Shown: positions 17,256 through 26,018 of the stretch, one piece after another | Numbering within the stretch: position 1 is the first letter of the stretch | How the letters are laid out: every line of letters starts with the position of its first letter | Assembly (NCBI GenBank): GCA_018240525.1 | Contig: JAFEFN010000005.1 | Location: 208,903-272,902, forward strand | DNA: 64,000 nt | DNA from: Pseudomonadota bacterium | Lineage (GTDB): Bacteria; Pseudomonadota; Gammaproteobacteria; Steroidobacterales; Steroidobacteraceae | Reading direction: 5' to 3' | Made by a program: the position numbers and the translations under genes | The notes under the pieces: generated by a model | Seen by the model: the letters and a program-made list of their open reading frames with translations, nothing else | Told to the model about the DNA's origin: nothing | Databases searched by the model: none

Positions 17256-18742
17256 ACGCCAGCCACGTGCTCGCGATCGACCAGGGAACCACCTCCACGC
17301 GCGCCATCGTCTTCGATGCCCGCGCACGCACCGTCGCCCTCGCCCGCCGCGAATTTGCCCAGCACTACCCGGCCTCCGGTTGGGTCGAGCACGACGCGGA
17401 GGACATCTGGCGCGACACGGTCGAGGTGCTGCGCGAGGCCATCGAGCGGGTCGGCTGCGGACCGGAGGGAATCGCGGGCATTGGCATCACCAACCAGCGC
17501 GAGACCACCGTGGTGTGGGAGCGTGCGACCGGGCGCCCGCTATACCGTGCCATCGTCTGGCAGGACCGCCGCACCAGCGATGCCTGCGCCGCCCTGCGCG
17601 CGCAGGGCCTGGAGGAGCTGGTGCGCGCGCGCACCGGGCTGCTGCTGGACCCGTACTTTTCGGGCACCAAGGTTGCCTGGATCCTGGACCAGGTCCCCGG
17701 GGCCCGGGCGCGTGCGGAGCGCGGCGAGCTGGCCTTCGGCACCATCGATTGCTTTCTTTTGTGGCGCCTCACCGGGGGCCGCATCCATGCCACGGATGCG
17801 ACCAACGCCTCACGCACCCTGCTGTTCGACATCCATCGCCAGGAGTGGGACGCGGAGCTGTGCCAGCTGCTGCGCGTTCCGCGGCCCATGCTGCCCCAGG
17901 TGCTCGACAACAGCGGCCTCTTCGGGGCCACCGAGCCGGGGCTGCTCGGAAGACCGGTGCCCATCACCGGCATGGCCGGTGACCAGCAGGCGGCGCTGTT
18001 CGGCCAGGCGTGCTTCAGCGCCGGCATGGCCAAGTCCACCTACGGCACCGGCTGCTTCCTGCTCCTGAACACGGGCGACACCCCGGTGGCCTCGCACAAT
18101 CGCATGCTCACCACGGTCGCCTGCCGCCTCGGCGGCCGGGTGCGCTACGCGATGGAGGGGTCCATCTTCGTCGCCGGCGCCGCGGTGAAGTGGCTGCGCG
18201 ACAGCCTCAAGGTCCTCGGCGCGGCCGCTGACAGCGCCACCGCCGCGGCCGCGGTGCCGGACGATCACGGGGTGTACGTGGTGCCGGCCTTCGTCGGCCT
18301 GGGAGCCCCCTACTGGGACCCCGATGCACGGGGACTGATCTGCGGTCTGACGCTGGACTCCGGCGGCGCCCACCTGATTCGGGCCGTGCTCGAATCCGTG
18401 GCGTACCAGACCCGGGACCTCACGCAGGCCATGGCACGCGACGGGGCGGCGCGCGCCTCGGCCATCCGCATCGACGGGGGCATGGCCGCCAACGACTGGT
18501 TCTGCCAGTTCCTGGCCGACATGCTCGATGCGCGCGTCGAGCGTCCCGCGGATCTGGAGACCACCGCGCTCGGCGCCGCGTTTCTGGCCGGGCTGGCGAC
18601 CGGGGTGTGGAAGGACGAGGCGGCGCTCGCGGCCACCTGGCGCGCGGAGGCCTCGTTCACGCCGCGCATGCCGGCGCAGCGGCGGGAGAAGCTGGCCGCC
18701 GGCTGGCAGCAGGCCATCCGGCGCACCCTGCTGCGCCCGTAA
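17252..18742 (+). CDS. glpK: Glycerol kinase
   Basis: This enzyme of 496 residues phosphorylates glycerol to sn-glycerol 3-phosphate with ATP. FGGY-kinase features are complete: [16 protein letters not shown] at the N-terminus, glycerol-binding [35 protein letters not shown], and [14 protein letters not shown], with the C-terminal [15 protein letters not shown]. Length matches GlpK. The GTG start at 17252 overlaps the glpF stop by four bases, and no other start fits. No glycerol-3-phosphate dehydrogenase (glpD) or GlpR-type regulator is in the window, so the next step must be encoded elsewhere. Confidence 0.95.
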   Translation: MNASHVLAIDQGTTSTRAIVFDARARTVALARREFAQHYPASGWVEHDAEDIWRDTVEVLREAIERVGCGPEGIAGIGITNQRETTVVWERATGRPLYRAIVWQDRRTSDACAALRAQGLEELVRARTGLLLDPYFSGTKVAWILDQVPGARARAERGELAFGTIDCFLLWRLTGGRIHATDATNASRTLLFDIHRQEWDAELCQLLRVPRPMLPQVLDNSGLFGATEPGLLGRPVPITGMAGDQQAALFGQACFSAGMAKSTYGTGCFLLLNTGDTPVASHNRMLTTVACRLGGRVRYAMEGSIFVAGAAVKWLRDSLKVLGAAADSATAAAAVPDDHGVYVVPAFVGLGAPYWDPDARGLICGLTLDSGGAHLIRAVLESVAYQTRDLTQAMARDGAARASAIRIDGGMAANDWFCQFLADMLDARVERPADLETTALGAAFLAGLATGVWKDEAALAATWRAEASFTPRMPAQRREKLAAGWQQAIRRTLLRP

Positions 18743-18837
18743 CGGCCCCGCCCCGCAGGCCGGCGATGCCTCTTTGAGATGGCGCTATTCCTTTTCTTTG
18801 ATGGGATCCGGCTACGGACTATGGAAGCTTAACGGCC

Positions 18838-20343
18838 ATGGCCATCACCGCCGCACAACGCGACCGGCGCGGCTGGGATGCCCTCGCGGCCGCCCAGCAG
18901 CCCGAGGGACGTGCCTTCATCAACGGGCGCCTGGTGGGCGCGCGCGACGGGCGTGTGTTCAAGGACATCAGTCCCATCGACGGGCAGGTCATTGCCTCGG
19001 TGGCACGCTGCGGCGCGGTGGACGTGGACACGGCAGTGCTCAGCGCCCGCAATACCTTCGAGCACGGCCTCTGGCGGCGCACCGAGCCGCGCGAACGCAA
19101 GCGCGTGCTGCGCCGGTTCGCGGAACTGATCCGCGCCGACGTCGATCACCTGGCGCTGCTGGAGAGCCGCGACGTCGGCAAGCCGATCGCCAACGCCGTG
19201 GCGGTCGATGTCGCCAACTGCGCCGACTGCATCGAGTACTACGCCGAGTTCGCCGACAAGCTGTACGACGAGGTCGCGCCGACCGGTCCGAACGACCTGG
19301 CGCTCATCCGCCGCGAACCACTGGGCGTCATCGGCGCGATCGTGCCGTGGAACTACCCGCTCATCATCAGCTGCTGGAAGGTCGGGCCGGCGCTGCTCAT
19401 GGGCAACAGCATCGTGCTCAAGCCGGCCGAACAGTCACCGCTGTCCGGCATCCGCCTCGCCCAGCTCGCCTGCGAGGCCGGCGTCCCGCCCGGGGTGTTC
19501 AACGTGGTGCCCGGCCTGGGCGAGGAAGCCGGCCAGGCGCTGGCGCGCCACCCCGACGTCGACCTCATCGCCTTCACCGGTTCGACCGAAGTCGGCCGGC
19601 TGATGCTGCGCTACGCGGCCGATTCGAACCTCAAGCGCACCGCGCTGGAGCTGGGAGGCAAGACCCCGCAGGTAGTGTTTGCCGATGCCAACCTGGAGAC
19701 CGCCGCGTACGACATCGCCTGGGGCATCTACTACAACAGCGGCGAGACTTGCCATGCAGGCTCGCGTCTGATCGTGCACGAGAGCGTGCGCGAGGAGCTG
19801 CTCGAGCGGATTGCCGGGGTCGCGGCCACCATCACCCTCGGGCATCCGCTGGACCCGGGCACTCAGATGGGTGCGGTCATCGATCACGGCCACATGGAGC
19901 GCGTGCTCGGCTTCATCGACAGCGGCGTCGCGGGCGGCGCCCGCGTGGTCCTCGGCGGCCACCGCGCCATGGAGGACAGCGGCGGCTTCTACATCGAGGC
20001 GACCATCCTCGATGGCGTGCGCCCGGCGATGAAGGTGGCGCGCGAGGAGATCTTCGGCCCGGTGCTGTCGGTCATGACGTTCAAGGACGAGCTCGCCGCG
20101 GTGCAGATGGCCAATGACACCCCGTACGGGCTGGCCGCGGCGGTGTGGACGGCGGACATCAACGTTGCGCACCGCCTCGCCGGCGCGCTGCGCGGGGGCA
20201 CTGTCTGGGTGAACGCCTTCGACCGCTCGACCATGGCCACGCCGTTCGGCGGGTTCAAGCAGTCCGGCTTCGGGCGCGACCGCTCGCTGCACGCGATCGA
20301 CAAGTACTGCGACCTGAAGACGGTCTGGACCGCCTACCGGTGA
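18838..20343 (+). CDS. Aldehyde dehydrogenase, PuuC/BetB-like
   Basis: This is an NAD(P)-dependent aldehyde dehydrogenase of 501 residues that oxidises an aldehyde to its carboxylate. The oxyanion Asn is in IVPWNYPLIISCWK, the cofactor loop is FTGSTEVGRLM, the general base Glu in ALELGGKTP, and the nucleophilic Cys in YYNSGETCHAGSRL; EEIFGPVLSVMTF and the C-terminal PFGGFKQSGFGRD complete the fold. It is closest in pattern to gamma-glutamyl-aminobutyraldehyde and betaine aldehyde dehydrogenases, but the natural aldehyde is not certain. It starts 95 bases after glpK and converges with the dehydratase-like gene 12 bases away. Together with the GMC oxidoreductase nearby it could form an alcohol-aldehyde-acid oxidation route. 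Confidence 0.9.
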   Translation: MAITAAQRDRRGWDALAAAQQPEGRAFINGRLVGARDGRVFKDISPIDGQVIASVARCGAVDVDTAVLSARNTFEHGLWRRTEPRERKRVLRRFAELIRADVDHLALLESRDVGKPIANAVAVDVANCADCIEYYAEFADKLYDEVAPTGPNDLALIRREPLGVIGAIVPWNYPLIISCWKVGPALLMGNSIVLKPAEQSPLSGIRLAQLACEAGVPPGVFNVVPGLGEEAGQALARHPDVDLIAFTGSTEVGRLMLRYAADSNLKRTALELGGKTPQVVFADANLETAAYDIAWGIYYNSGETCHAGSRLIVHESVREELLERIAGVAATITLGHPLDPGTQMGAVIDHGHMERVLGFIDSGVAGGARVVLGGHRAMEDSGGFYIEATILDGVRPAMKVAREEIFGPVLSVMTFKDELAAVQMANDTPYGLAAAVWTADINVAHRLAGALRGGTVWVNAFDRSTMATPFGGFKQSGFGRDRSLHAIDKYCDLKTVWTAYR

Positions 20344-20355
20344 ACGCGCCGCGAC

Positions 20356-21543
20356 CTAGGTCTGCGGAGTGCCGGTCATCTCCAGGTGCAGCCGCTCGCC
20401 GGTATAGGGATGCTTCGCGATGAATGCCTCGTTCAGCTCCACGCCGAGCCCGGGCTCGGTCGGCGGGATGACGTAGCCCTGCTCCCAGCGCACGGGCCGC
20501 AGCAGGATATCGGCATGGAATCCCTGCCAGCGCTCGATGCTCTCGAGGATGAGGAAGTTCGGGCTGCAGGTGGCCAGCTGGATATTGGCCGCCCCCACGA
20601 CCGGCCCGCAGTACAGGTGCGGCGCCAGCTGCACGTGCTGCACCTCGGCCATCGCGGCAATCTTCTTCGCCTCGAGGATGCCGCCGACGCGGCCGAGATT
20701 CATCTGCAGGATGGCCGCGGCGCCCGCGCGCAGCACCCGCGCAAAATCGTACTTGGTCGTCAGGCGCTCGCCGGCGGCGATCGGGATGCTGGTCGCGCGT
20801 GCCACCCGCGCCATCTCCTCCGGGGCATCCGGGGGCACCGGCTCCTCGAACCACAGCGGGTCGTAGGGCTCCAGGCGCCGCGCCAGCCGGATCGCGCCGG
20901 CGGCGGTCATCTGCCCGTGGGTGCCGAACAGCAGATCGGCGCGGGTGCCTACCGCCTCGCGCAGCAGCTTGACGAAGCGCTCGCACAGGTCCAAGGCCGG
21001 CAGGGACAGCTGCCGCCCGTCGAAGGCGGTATAGGGACCGGCCGGGTCGAACTTGATCGCGGTGAAGCCCTGCGCGAGGTACTCGACGGCGCGCTCCGCG
21101 GACAGTTCCGGATCCTGGTAGACGTCGGTCTTGTCCCCCGGCCGGGCGTAGATGTACGTGTAGGTGCGCAGGCGCTCGTGCACCTTGCCACCGAGCAGGT
21201 TGTAGACCGGCTGGCCGGCCTCCTTGCCGATGATGTCCCAGCAGGCCATCTCCAGCGCGCTCAGCACCCCCATCATCGAGAGGTCCGGGTGCTGGGTGAA
21301 CCCTGCGGAGTAGACGCGGCGCCAGATCTTCTCGATGTGGTGCGGGTCCTCGCCCACGAAGTAGCGCCGGAACACGTCCTCCAGCATGCGGGCCACCAGG
21401 TGCGGATCGAAGGGCACGCTGTACGCCTCGCCGACACCGTGTACATTCCCGTCGGTGGTGAGCTTCACGAAGATGAAGTAGCGGCCACCGTTGCCGGGCG
21501 GCGGGTTACCCACCACGAATGTCTTGATGTCCGTGAGCTTCAT
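20356..21543 (-). CDS. Enolase-superfamily sugar-acid dehydratase-like protein
   Basis: This 395-residue protein has the capping domain plus barrel of the mandelate racemase group (GGKVHERLRTYTYIY at the domain join). Barrel positions read: Lys in FTAIKFDPAGPY, metal Glu in PLWFEEPVPP, Glu in IAAGERLTTKYDF, and His in LAPHLYCGP. The first metal position, normally Asp in a DxN motif, reads LLFGTHGQM here, so the usual Asp is Gly and the Asn is His. The KFDP and PHLYCGP segments are typical of sugar-acid dehydratases (galactonate/arabinonate type). Substrate unknown. The gene is divergent from the GMC oxidoreductase gene with only 20 bases between starts, so they share a promoter region. Confidence 0.8.
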   Translation of the reverse strand: MKLTDIKTFVVGNPPPGNGGRYFIFVKLTTDGNVHGVGEAYSVPFDPHLVARMLEDVFRRYFVGEDPHHIEKIWRRVYSAGFTQHPDLSMMGVLSALEMACWDIIGKEAGQPVYNLLGGKVHERLRTYTYIYARPGDKTDVYQDPELSAERAVEYLAQGFTAIKFDPAGPYTAFDGRQLSLPALDLCERFVKLLREAVGTRADLLFGTHGQMTAAGAIRLARRLEPYDPLWFEEPVPPDAPEEMARVARATSIPIAAGERLTTKYDFARVLRAGAAAILQMNLGRVGGILEAKKIAAMAEVQHVQLAPHLYCGPVVGAANIQLATCSPNFLILESIERWQGFHADILLRPVRWEQGYVIPPTEPGLGVELNEAFIAKHPYTGERLHLEMTGTPQT

Positions 21544-21563
21544 AACACGCTTCGTATCACACT

Positions 21564-23195
21564 ATGACCGATTATGACTACATCATCGTAGGCGCCGGCG
21601 CCGCCGGTTGCGTGCTGGCCAACCGGCTCAGCGCCAACAAGGGCACGCGCGTGCTGCTGCTCGAGGCCGGCGGCTCGGACCGCTCACCGTGGATCCAGGT
21701 GCCGATCGGCTACGGCCGTACCTTCAACGATCCGCGTTACAACTGGATGTACGAGGCACAGCCCGATCCGGGCCTGAACAACCGGGCCGGCTTCTGGCCA
21801 CGCGGCAAGGTGCTCGGCGGCTCGAGCTCCATCAACGCGATGGTGTACGTGCGCGGCCAGCCGGCCGACTTCAACGACTGGGCCGCCGCGGGCAACCCCG
21901 GGTGGAGCTGGCCGGAGGTGCTGCCCTACTTCAAGAAGCTCGAGGATCACCCCTGGGGCGCCTCCGAATACCACGGCGCCGGGGGACCGGTCGGCATCAG
22001 CGATGTCTCGGGAAGCGTGCACCCGCTGTGCCACACCTTCCTCAGGGCCTGCGAGGAACTCGGCATCCCGCAGACGCGCGACTTCAACGGCGCCCAGCCG
22101 GAGGGGGCCGGGCTGTGGCAGGTCACGATCAAGGACGGCGTGCGCGTCTCGAGCGCCAGAGCCTATCTGCGCCCTGCCAGCGGTCGCGCCAACCTCGAGG
22201 TGCAGACCCACGCGCTGGCCACGCGCATCCTCTTCAGCGGCACCCGCGCCACCGGCGTCGAGTACCTGCGCGGCGGCAGCGCCCGGCAGGCGCGCGCGGC
22301 CGCGGAAGTCCTGGTGTGCGGCGGATCGATCAACTCGCCGCAGCTGCTGGAGCTGTCCGGCCTGGGCAACCCGCGGATCCTCGGCCAGTTCGGCATCCGT
22401 GTGGTGGCCGACCTGCCCGCCGTCGGCGAGGGGCTGCAGGATCATCTGGCGGTCTCGTATTTCTACCGCTCGCGCGTGCCGACCCTCAACAACCAGCTCG
22501 GCCCCTTCCTGGGCAAGGCGCGCGCGGCACTGCGCTATGCGTTCAACCGCACCGGCCCGCTGGCGATGAGCGTCAACCAGGCCGGCGCCTTCGTGCGCAG
22601 CCGACCGGGGCTTGCCGCACCCAACCTGCACATCTACTTCAACCCCGCCAGCTACAGCACCACGACGCTCGGCTCGCGGCGCCGCCTGCTGCAGCCGGAT
22701 CCCTTCGCCGGCTATCTCATGTCGTTCAACACGTGCCGGCCGACCAGCCGCGGCTCGACCCACATCCGTTCGGGCGACCCCCAGGCGGCACCCTGCATCG
22801 CCCCCATCTCGCTGGCGACGGCCGCGGACGTGCAGGATGTGTTCGAGGGCGCGCGGCTGGTGCGCAAGATCGCCGCAGCCGGCCCGCTCGCCGCCGTCAC
22901 CGAGAACGAGCGCGAGCCGGGGCTGAAGGTCATGTCGGAGGATGACGTGCTCGCCGACTTCCGCGCCCGCGCCGGCACCGTGTTCCATGCGAGCGGCACC
23001 TGCGCGATGGGCGCGGACCCGCGCACCGCGGTCCTGGACGCGCGCCTGCGCGTGCGCGGCGTGACGGGCCTGCGCGTGGTGGATGCCTCGGCCTTCCCGA
23101 ACGTGACCTCGGGCAATACGAACGCACCGACCATGATGCTCGCGGAAAAAGCCGCCGACCTCATTCTTCAGGACAGCGGCGGCATTCAGGCGTAA
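21564..23195 (+). CDS. GMC-family FAD oxidoreductase (choline dehydrogenase-like)
   Basis: This is a glucose-methanol-choline oxidoreductase of 543 residues that oxidises an alcohol with FAD. The ADP-binding fold is DYIIVGAGAAGCVLANRL. GMC signature 1 is RGKVLGGSSSINAMVYVRG, and signature 2 is GSINSPQLLELSGLG. The catalytic His is in FHASGTCAMG, with the partner Asn in SGNTNAPTMMLAEKAADLI. No signal peptide is visible, so it should act in the cytoplasm. It is followed after 29 bases by an MFS transporter and lies divergent to the dehydratase-like gene, suggesting a small operon that imports and oxidises an alcohol or polyol. Confidence 0.92.
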   Translation: MTDYDYIIVGAGAAGCVLANRLSANKGTRVLLLEAGGSDRSPWIQVPIGYGRTFNDPRYNWMYEAQPDPGLNNRAGFWPRGKVLGGSSSINAMVYVRGQPADFNDWAAAGNPGWSWPEVLPYFKKLEDHPWGASEYHGAGGPVGISDVSGSVHPLCHTFLRACEELGIPQTRDFNGAQPEGAGLWQVTIKDGVRVSSARAYLRPASGRANLEVQTHALATRILFSGTRATGVEYLRGGSARQARAAAEVLVCGGSINSPQLLELSGLGNPRILGQFGIRVVADLPAVGEGLQDHLAVSYFYRSRVPTLNNQLGPFLGKARAALRYAFNRTGPLAMSVNQAGAFVRSRPGLAAPNLHIYFNPASYSTTTLGSRRRLLQPDPFAGYLMSFNTCRPTSRGSTHIRSGDPQAAPCIAPISLATAADVQDVFEGARLVRKIAAAGPLAAVTENEREPGLKVMSEDDVLADFRARAGTVFHASGTCAMGADPRTAVLDARLRVRGVTGLRVVDASAFPNVTSGNTNAPTMMLAEKAADLILQDSGGIQA

Positions 23196-23224
23196 CCTGC
23201 CCGGACGATGCGAAGTGAGGCCGA

Positions 23225-24556
23225 ATGAGTGACGCGCAGTCGAGCATAATCGCCCCCGCCACCACGGTCGCAGCGCCCGCTGCGCCGTCCGCCAGCTTCG
23301 CCACGCGCTGGTACGTGCTGATCATGATGGTGCTGGTGTACACCCTCAGCATCGCCGACCGCTACGTCGTCTCGACGATCCTCGACCCGATCAAGGCCGA
23401 CCTGCACCTGAGCAATCTCGGCGTGGCATTCGCGACGGCCTGGCCGCTGGCGTTCTTCTACGTCTGCATGGGCTTCCCGCTGTCCTGGCTCATCGACCGC
23501 TACAGCCGCCGCAAGATCATCGCCGCCTGCCTGATGGCCTGGTCGGTGATGACCACCCTGTGCGGCCTGGCGCAGGGCACCATCCAGTTCGCGCTCACCC
23601 GGCTCGGGGTGGGCGTCGGCGAGGCCGGCGGCACCCCGGGCGCAAGCTCGCTGCTGTCGGACTACTTTCCCGCCTCGCGGCGCGCCATGGCGCTGACCGT
23701 GTTCTCGCTGGGGGCGCCGATCGGCGCCTGGATCGGCTACCAGGTCGCCGGCACGATCAACGACCACTACGGCTGGCGCGCGGTGTTCTTCGCCCTCGGC
23801 GTGCCCGGCGTCCTGGTCGGGGCGTCGATCTACCTCACGGTGCGCGAACCCAAGCGCGGCTGCCTGGACGCCGGCACGCAGGACCTGGCGCCGTCGGTGC
23901 GCGAGACGCTGAAGTTCTGGTGGTCGCAGCGCTCGGCGGTGCACCTGATGATCGGCAGCGCGGTATGCGCGCTGTGGGGCTGGGGGCTGATCTACTGGAC
24001 GCAGGCCTTCGTGCAGCGCACCTACGCGCTGAGCCCCGGGGATGCCGCCTCGGTCACGGCGAACGCACACCTGGTGGGCGGCGCGCTGGCGACGGTGGCC
24101 ACCGGCTGGCTGATGGCACGCCCGGCGATGGCGGACGCCAAGCACATCATGTGGCTTCTGGGCGCCGGCACCTTCATTGCCACCATCGCCTCGGGCGTGG
24201 CGTACTGGACGCACGACCTGCTCACCGCGCGCATCGCCTTCTGGGTCTTCATTCCCGCGATCTACTTCTACATCGGGCCCTGCTTCGGCCTGATCAACAA
24301 CCTGGCGCCGTGCCGCATGCGCGCCATGTTCTGCGCCATGACGCTGTTCCTGGCGAACGTCGGCAACCTCATCATCACGCCCATCGTGATCGGCGGCCTG
24401 AACGACGTGTTCGCGGCGCACTTCTCGCAGGCGGAGGCCCTGCGCCTAGCGATGCTGTGCATCGTGCCGACCGGACTGTGGGCGGCGATTCACTACTTCA
24501 TCGCCGCGCGCGATGTCGAGGCAGACCAGCGCCGCGCCCGCACCTTCCCCTTCTAG
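23225..24556 (+). CDS. MFS transporter, spinster-like
   Basis: This is an inner-membrane permease of 443 residues with about 12 helices. TM1 contains VYTLSIADRYVVSTI; motif A follows as SWLIDRYSRRKIIAA, and helix 4-5 region LGVGVGEAGGTPGASSL is characteristic of spinster-type MFS proteins. It is a clear paralogue of the transporter at 49509 (shared WGWGLIYWTQ/WGWGLVFWTP and FWVFIPAIYFYIGPC/FWLYIPAIYFFIGPC segments). It lies 29 bases downstream of the GMC oxidoreductase gene and is likely in one operon with it, importing the substrate. Substrate not known. Confidence 0.9.
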   Translation: MSDAQSSIIAPATTVAAPAAPSASFATRWYVLIMMVLVYTLSIADRYVVSTILDPIKADLHLSNLGVAFATAWPLAFFYVCMGFPLSWLIDRYSRRKIIAACLMAWSVMTTLCGLAQGTIQFALTRLGVGVGEAGGTPGASSLLSDYFPASRRAMALTVFSLGAPIGAWIGYQVAGTINDHYGWRAVFFALGVPGVLVGASIYLTVREPKRGCLDAGTQDLAPSVRETLKFWWSQRSAVHLMIGSAVCALWGWGLIYWTQAFVQRTYALSPGDAASVTANAHLVGGALATVATGWLMARPAMADAKHIMWLLGAGTFIATIASGVAYWTHDLLTARIAFWVFIPAIYFYIGPCFGLINNLAPCRMRAMFCAMTLFLANVGNLIITPIVIGGLNDVFAAHFSQAEALRLAMLCIVPTGLWAAIHYFIAARDVEADQRRARTFPF

Positions 24557-24714
24557 GCTCGGCCCCGGAGCGCGGCCCGACGTCTCCGCCGGCCACCACC
24601 CGACCTGGTCGTGTTCTTCGCGGCCCTGCCGATGGCGGCGGCATTGTGTTGGAGTAAGAATGCGTCGCGTGCCGCGGCGATGCGGGCCACGGCCAACAGG
24701 AGGCGGGGAAGGAC

Positions 24715-25908
24715 ATGTCGAGCTCGCTGATGAACCCGGTTCTTGCGCTGGTGACGCCGCAGATGCGGCAGGCACTGGCCGCGCGCCTCGGGGATACGCC
24801 GCGCATTGTGCAGAGCGGCCTGGGTGCGACGACCGCCGCGGTGCTGGGCGGCCTGGCAGCGCGGGCGCCGGAGAACGGCTTCCTCGGCCAAATCATGGAC
24901 CTTGCACGGACCGCGCACAGCCAGGAGCTGCTGGGCACGCTTCCGGCTCTCGCTGCCGGCGGACCCCCGGCCGACGGTGGCGAGCTCGTCAACGCATTCC
25001 TCGCGCGGGTGTTCGGCAACGCGCAGGGACGGGCCAGCCACGCGCTCGCGCGCCAGACCGGGCTCGATGCGGACTCCGTCGACAGCCTCCTCGAGTTCTC
25101 CGCCTCCCTGGCCCTCGCCTCCCTCGGACGCGCCCAGGCCAACGGCGAGCTCGACGCCGGATCGCTCGGCCGCAGGCTCGGCGCGGAAGCCGCGAACCTT
25201 CAGGGCTACCTTCCCGCGAACCTGTTCGGCAGCCTCGGCGCCGCGGGCGGCGGGCCTGCCGGGGATGCGATCCGCGGAGGCGGTGCGGCCGGCGGCGGTG
25301 CCTCGCGCTGGATCGTGCCCCTGGCCATCCTGGGTGCGCTCATTCTCGTCTGGCTGGTGATGCGCTCCGTGACCGGCTCGCGCGACGGGGACTACACCTC
25401 GGCCGGCGCCCACGCCACTGGCGCCGCCGCCTCACCCTGGACCGGGCTCGGCCGCATGGTGGCCATCAAGCTGCCCGACGGCACCTCGCTGCGCTCGCCC
25501 GCGCACGGCGTCGAGGGGCGCCTGGTCGCCTACCTCAACGACAGCAGCGTCACGGTCGGAGATGAGACCTGGTTCGACTTCGACCGTCTGCTGTTCGATG
25601 CCGGGAATGCCGAGCTGCAACCCCAGTCGCAGGCACAGATCGGGAACATCGCCGCGATCCTCAGGGCCTATCCCAGGGTCAAGGTGCGCATCGGCGGCTT
25701 CACCGACAACGACGGGGAGCCGGCGCAGAACCTGAAGCTCTCGCAGGATCGGGCGGACAGCGTCGTCGCCGAACTCGCCCGGCTCGGCGTCGACCGGTCG
25801 CGCCTGGAGGCGAAGGGCTACGGCGACGATCAGCCGGTGGCCGACAACACCACCGAAGACGGCCGGCAGAAGAACCGCCGCATTTCGCTGCGCGTCCTGG
25901 AGAAGTAG
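24715..25908 (+). CDS. DUF937-OmpA fusion protein
   Basis: This 397-residue membrane protein has an N-terminal all-helical region with LGATTAAVLGGLAARAPENG and LARQTGLDADSVDSLLEFSA, resembling DUF937/YidB-type domains. A Gly/Ala-rich linker precedes a single membrane helix (WIVPLAILGALILVWLVM, about residue 200). The C-terminal OmpA domain shows WFDFDRLLFDAGNAEL, IGGFTDNDGEPAQNLKLSQD and NRRISLRVLEK, which bind peptidoglycan diaminopimelate through the Asp/Arg pair. The layout suggests a cytoplasmic N-domain with the OmpA domain in the periplasm. It has a good ribosome-binding site (ggggaagg). Role probably envelope anchoring; the purpose of joining DUF937 to OmpA is unknown. Confidence 0.82.
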   Translation: MSSSLMNPVLALVTPQMRQALAARLGDTPRIVQSGLGATTAAVLGGLAARAPENGFLGQIMDLARTAHSQELLGTLPALAAGGPPADGGELVNAFLARVFGNAQGRASHALARQTGLDADSVDSLLEFSASLALASLGRAQANGELDAGSLGRRLGAEAANLQGYLPANLFGSLGAAGGGPAGDAIRGGGAAGGGASRWIVPLAILGALILVWLVMRSVTGSRDGDYTSAGAHATGAAASPWTGLGRMVAIKLPDGTSLRSPAHGVEGRLVAYLNDSSVTVGDETWFDFDRLLFDAGNAELQPQSQAQIGNIAAILRAYPRVKVRIGGFTDNDGEPAQNLKLSQDRADSVVAELARLGVDRSRLEAKGYGDDQPVADNTTEDGRQKNRRISLRVLEK

Positions 25909-26018
25909 CCCGCCACCTGCCACCGCGGCGACGCACGTTGCGTGGCAGCCCGGGCAGCGCGGGACGTCCTGTCCTACACTGCCTGCCAGGGATGCCTCCC
26001 GAAGGGCGCGTGCGTGCA

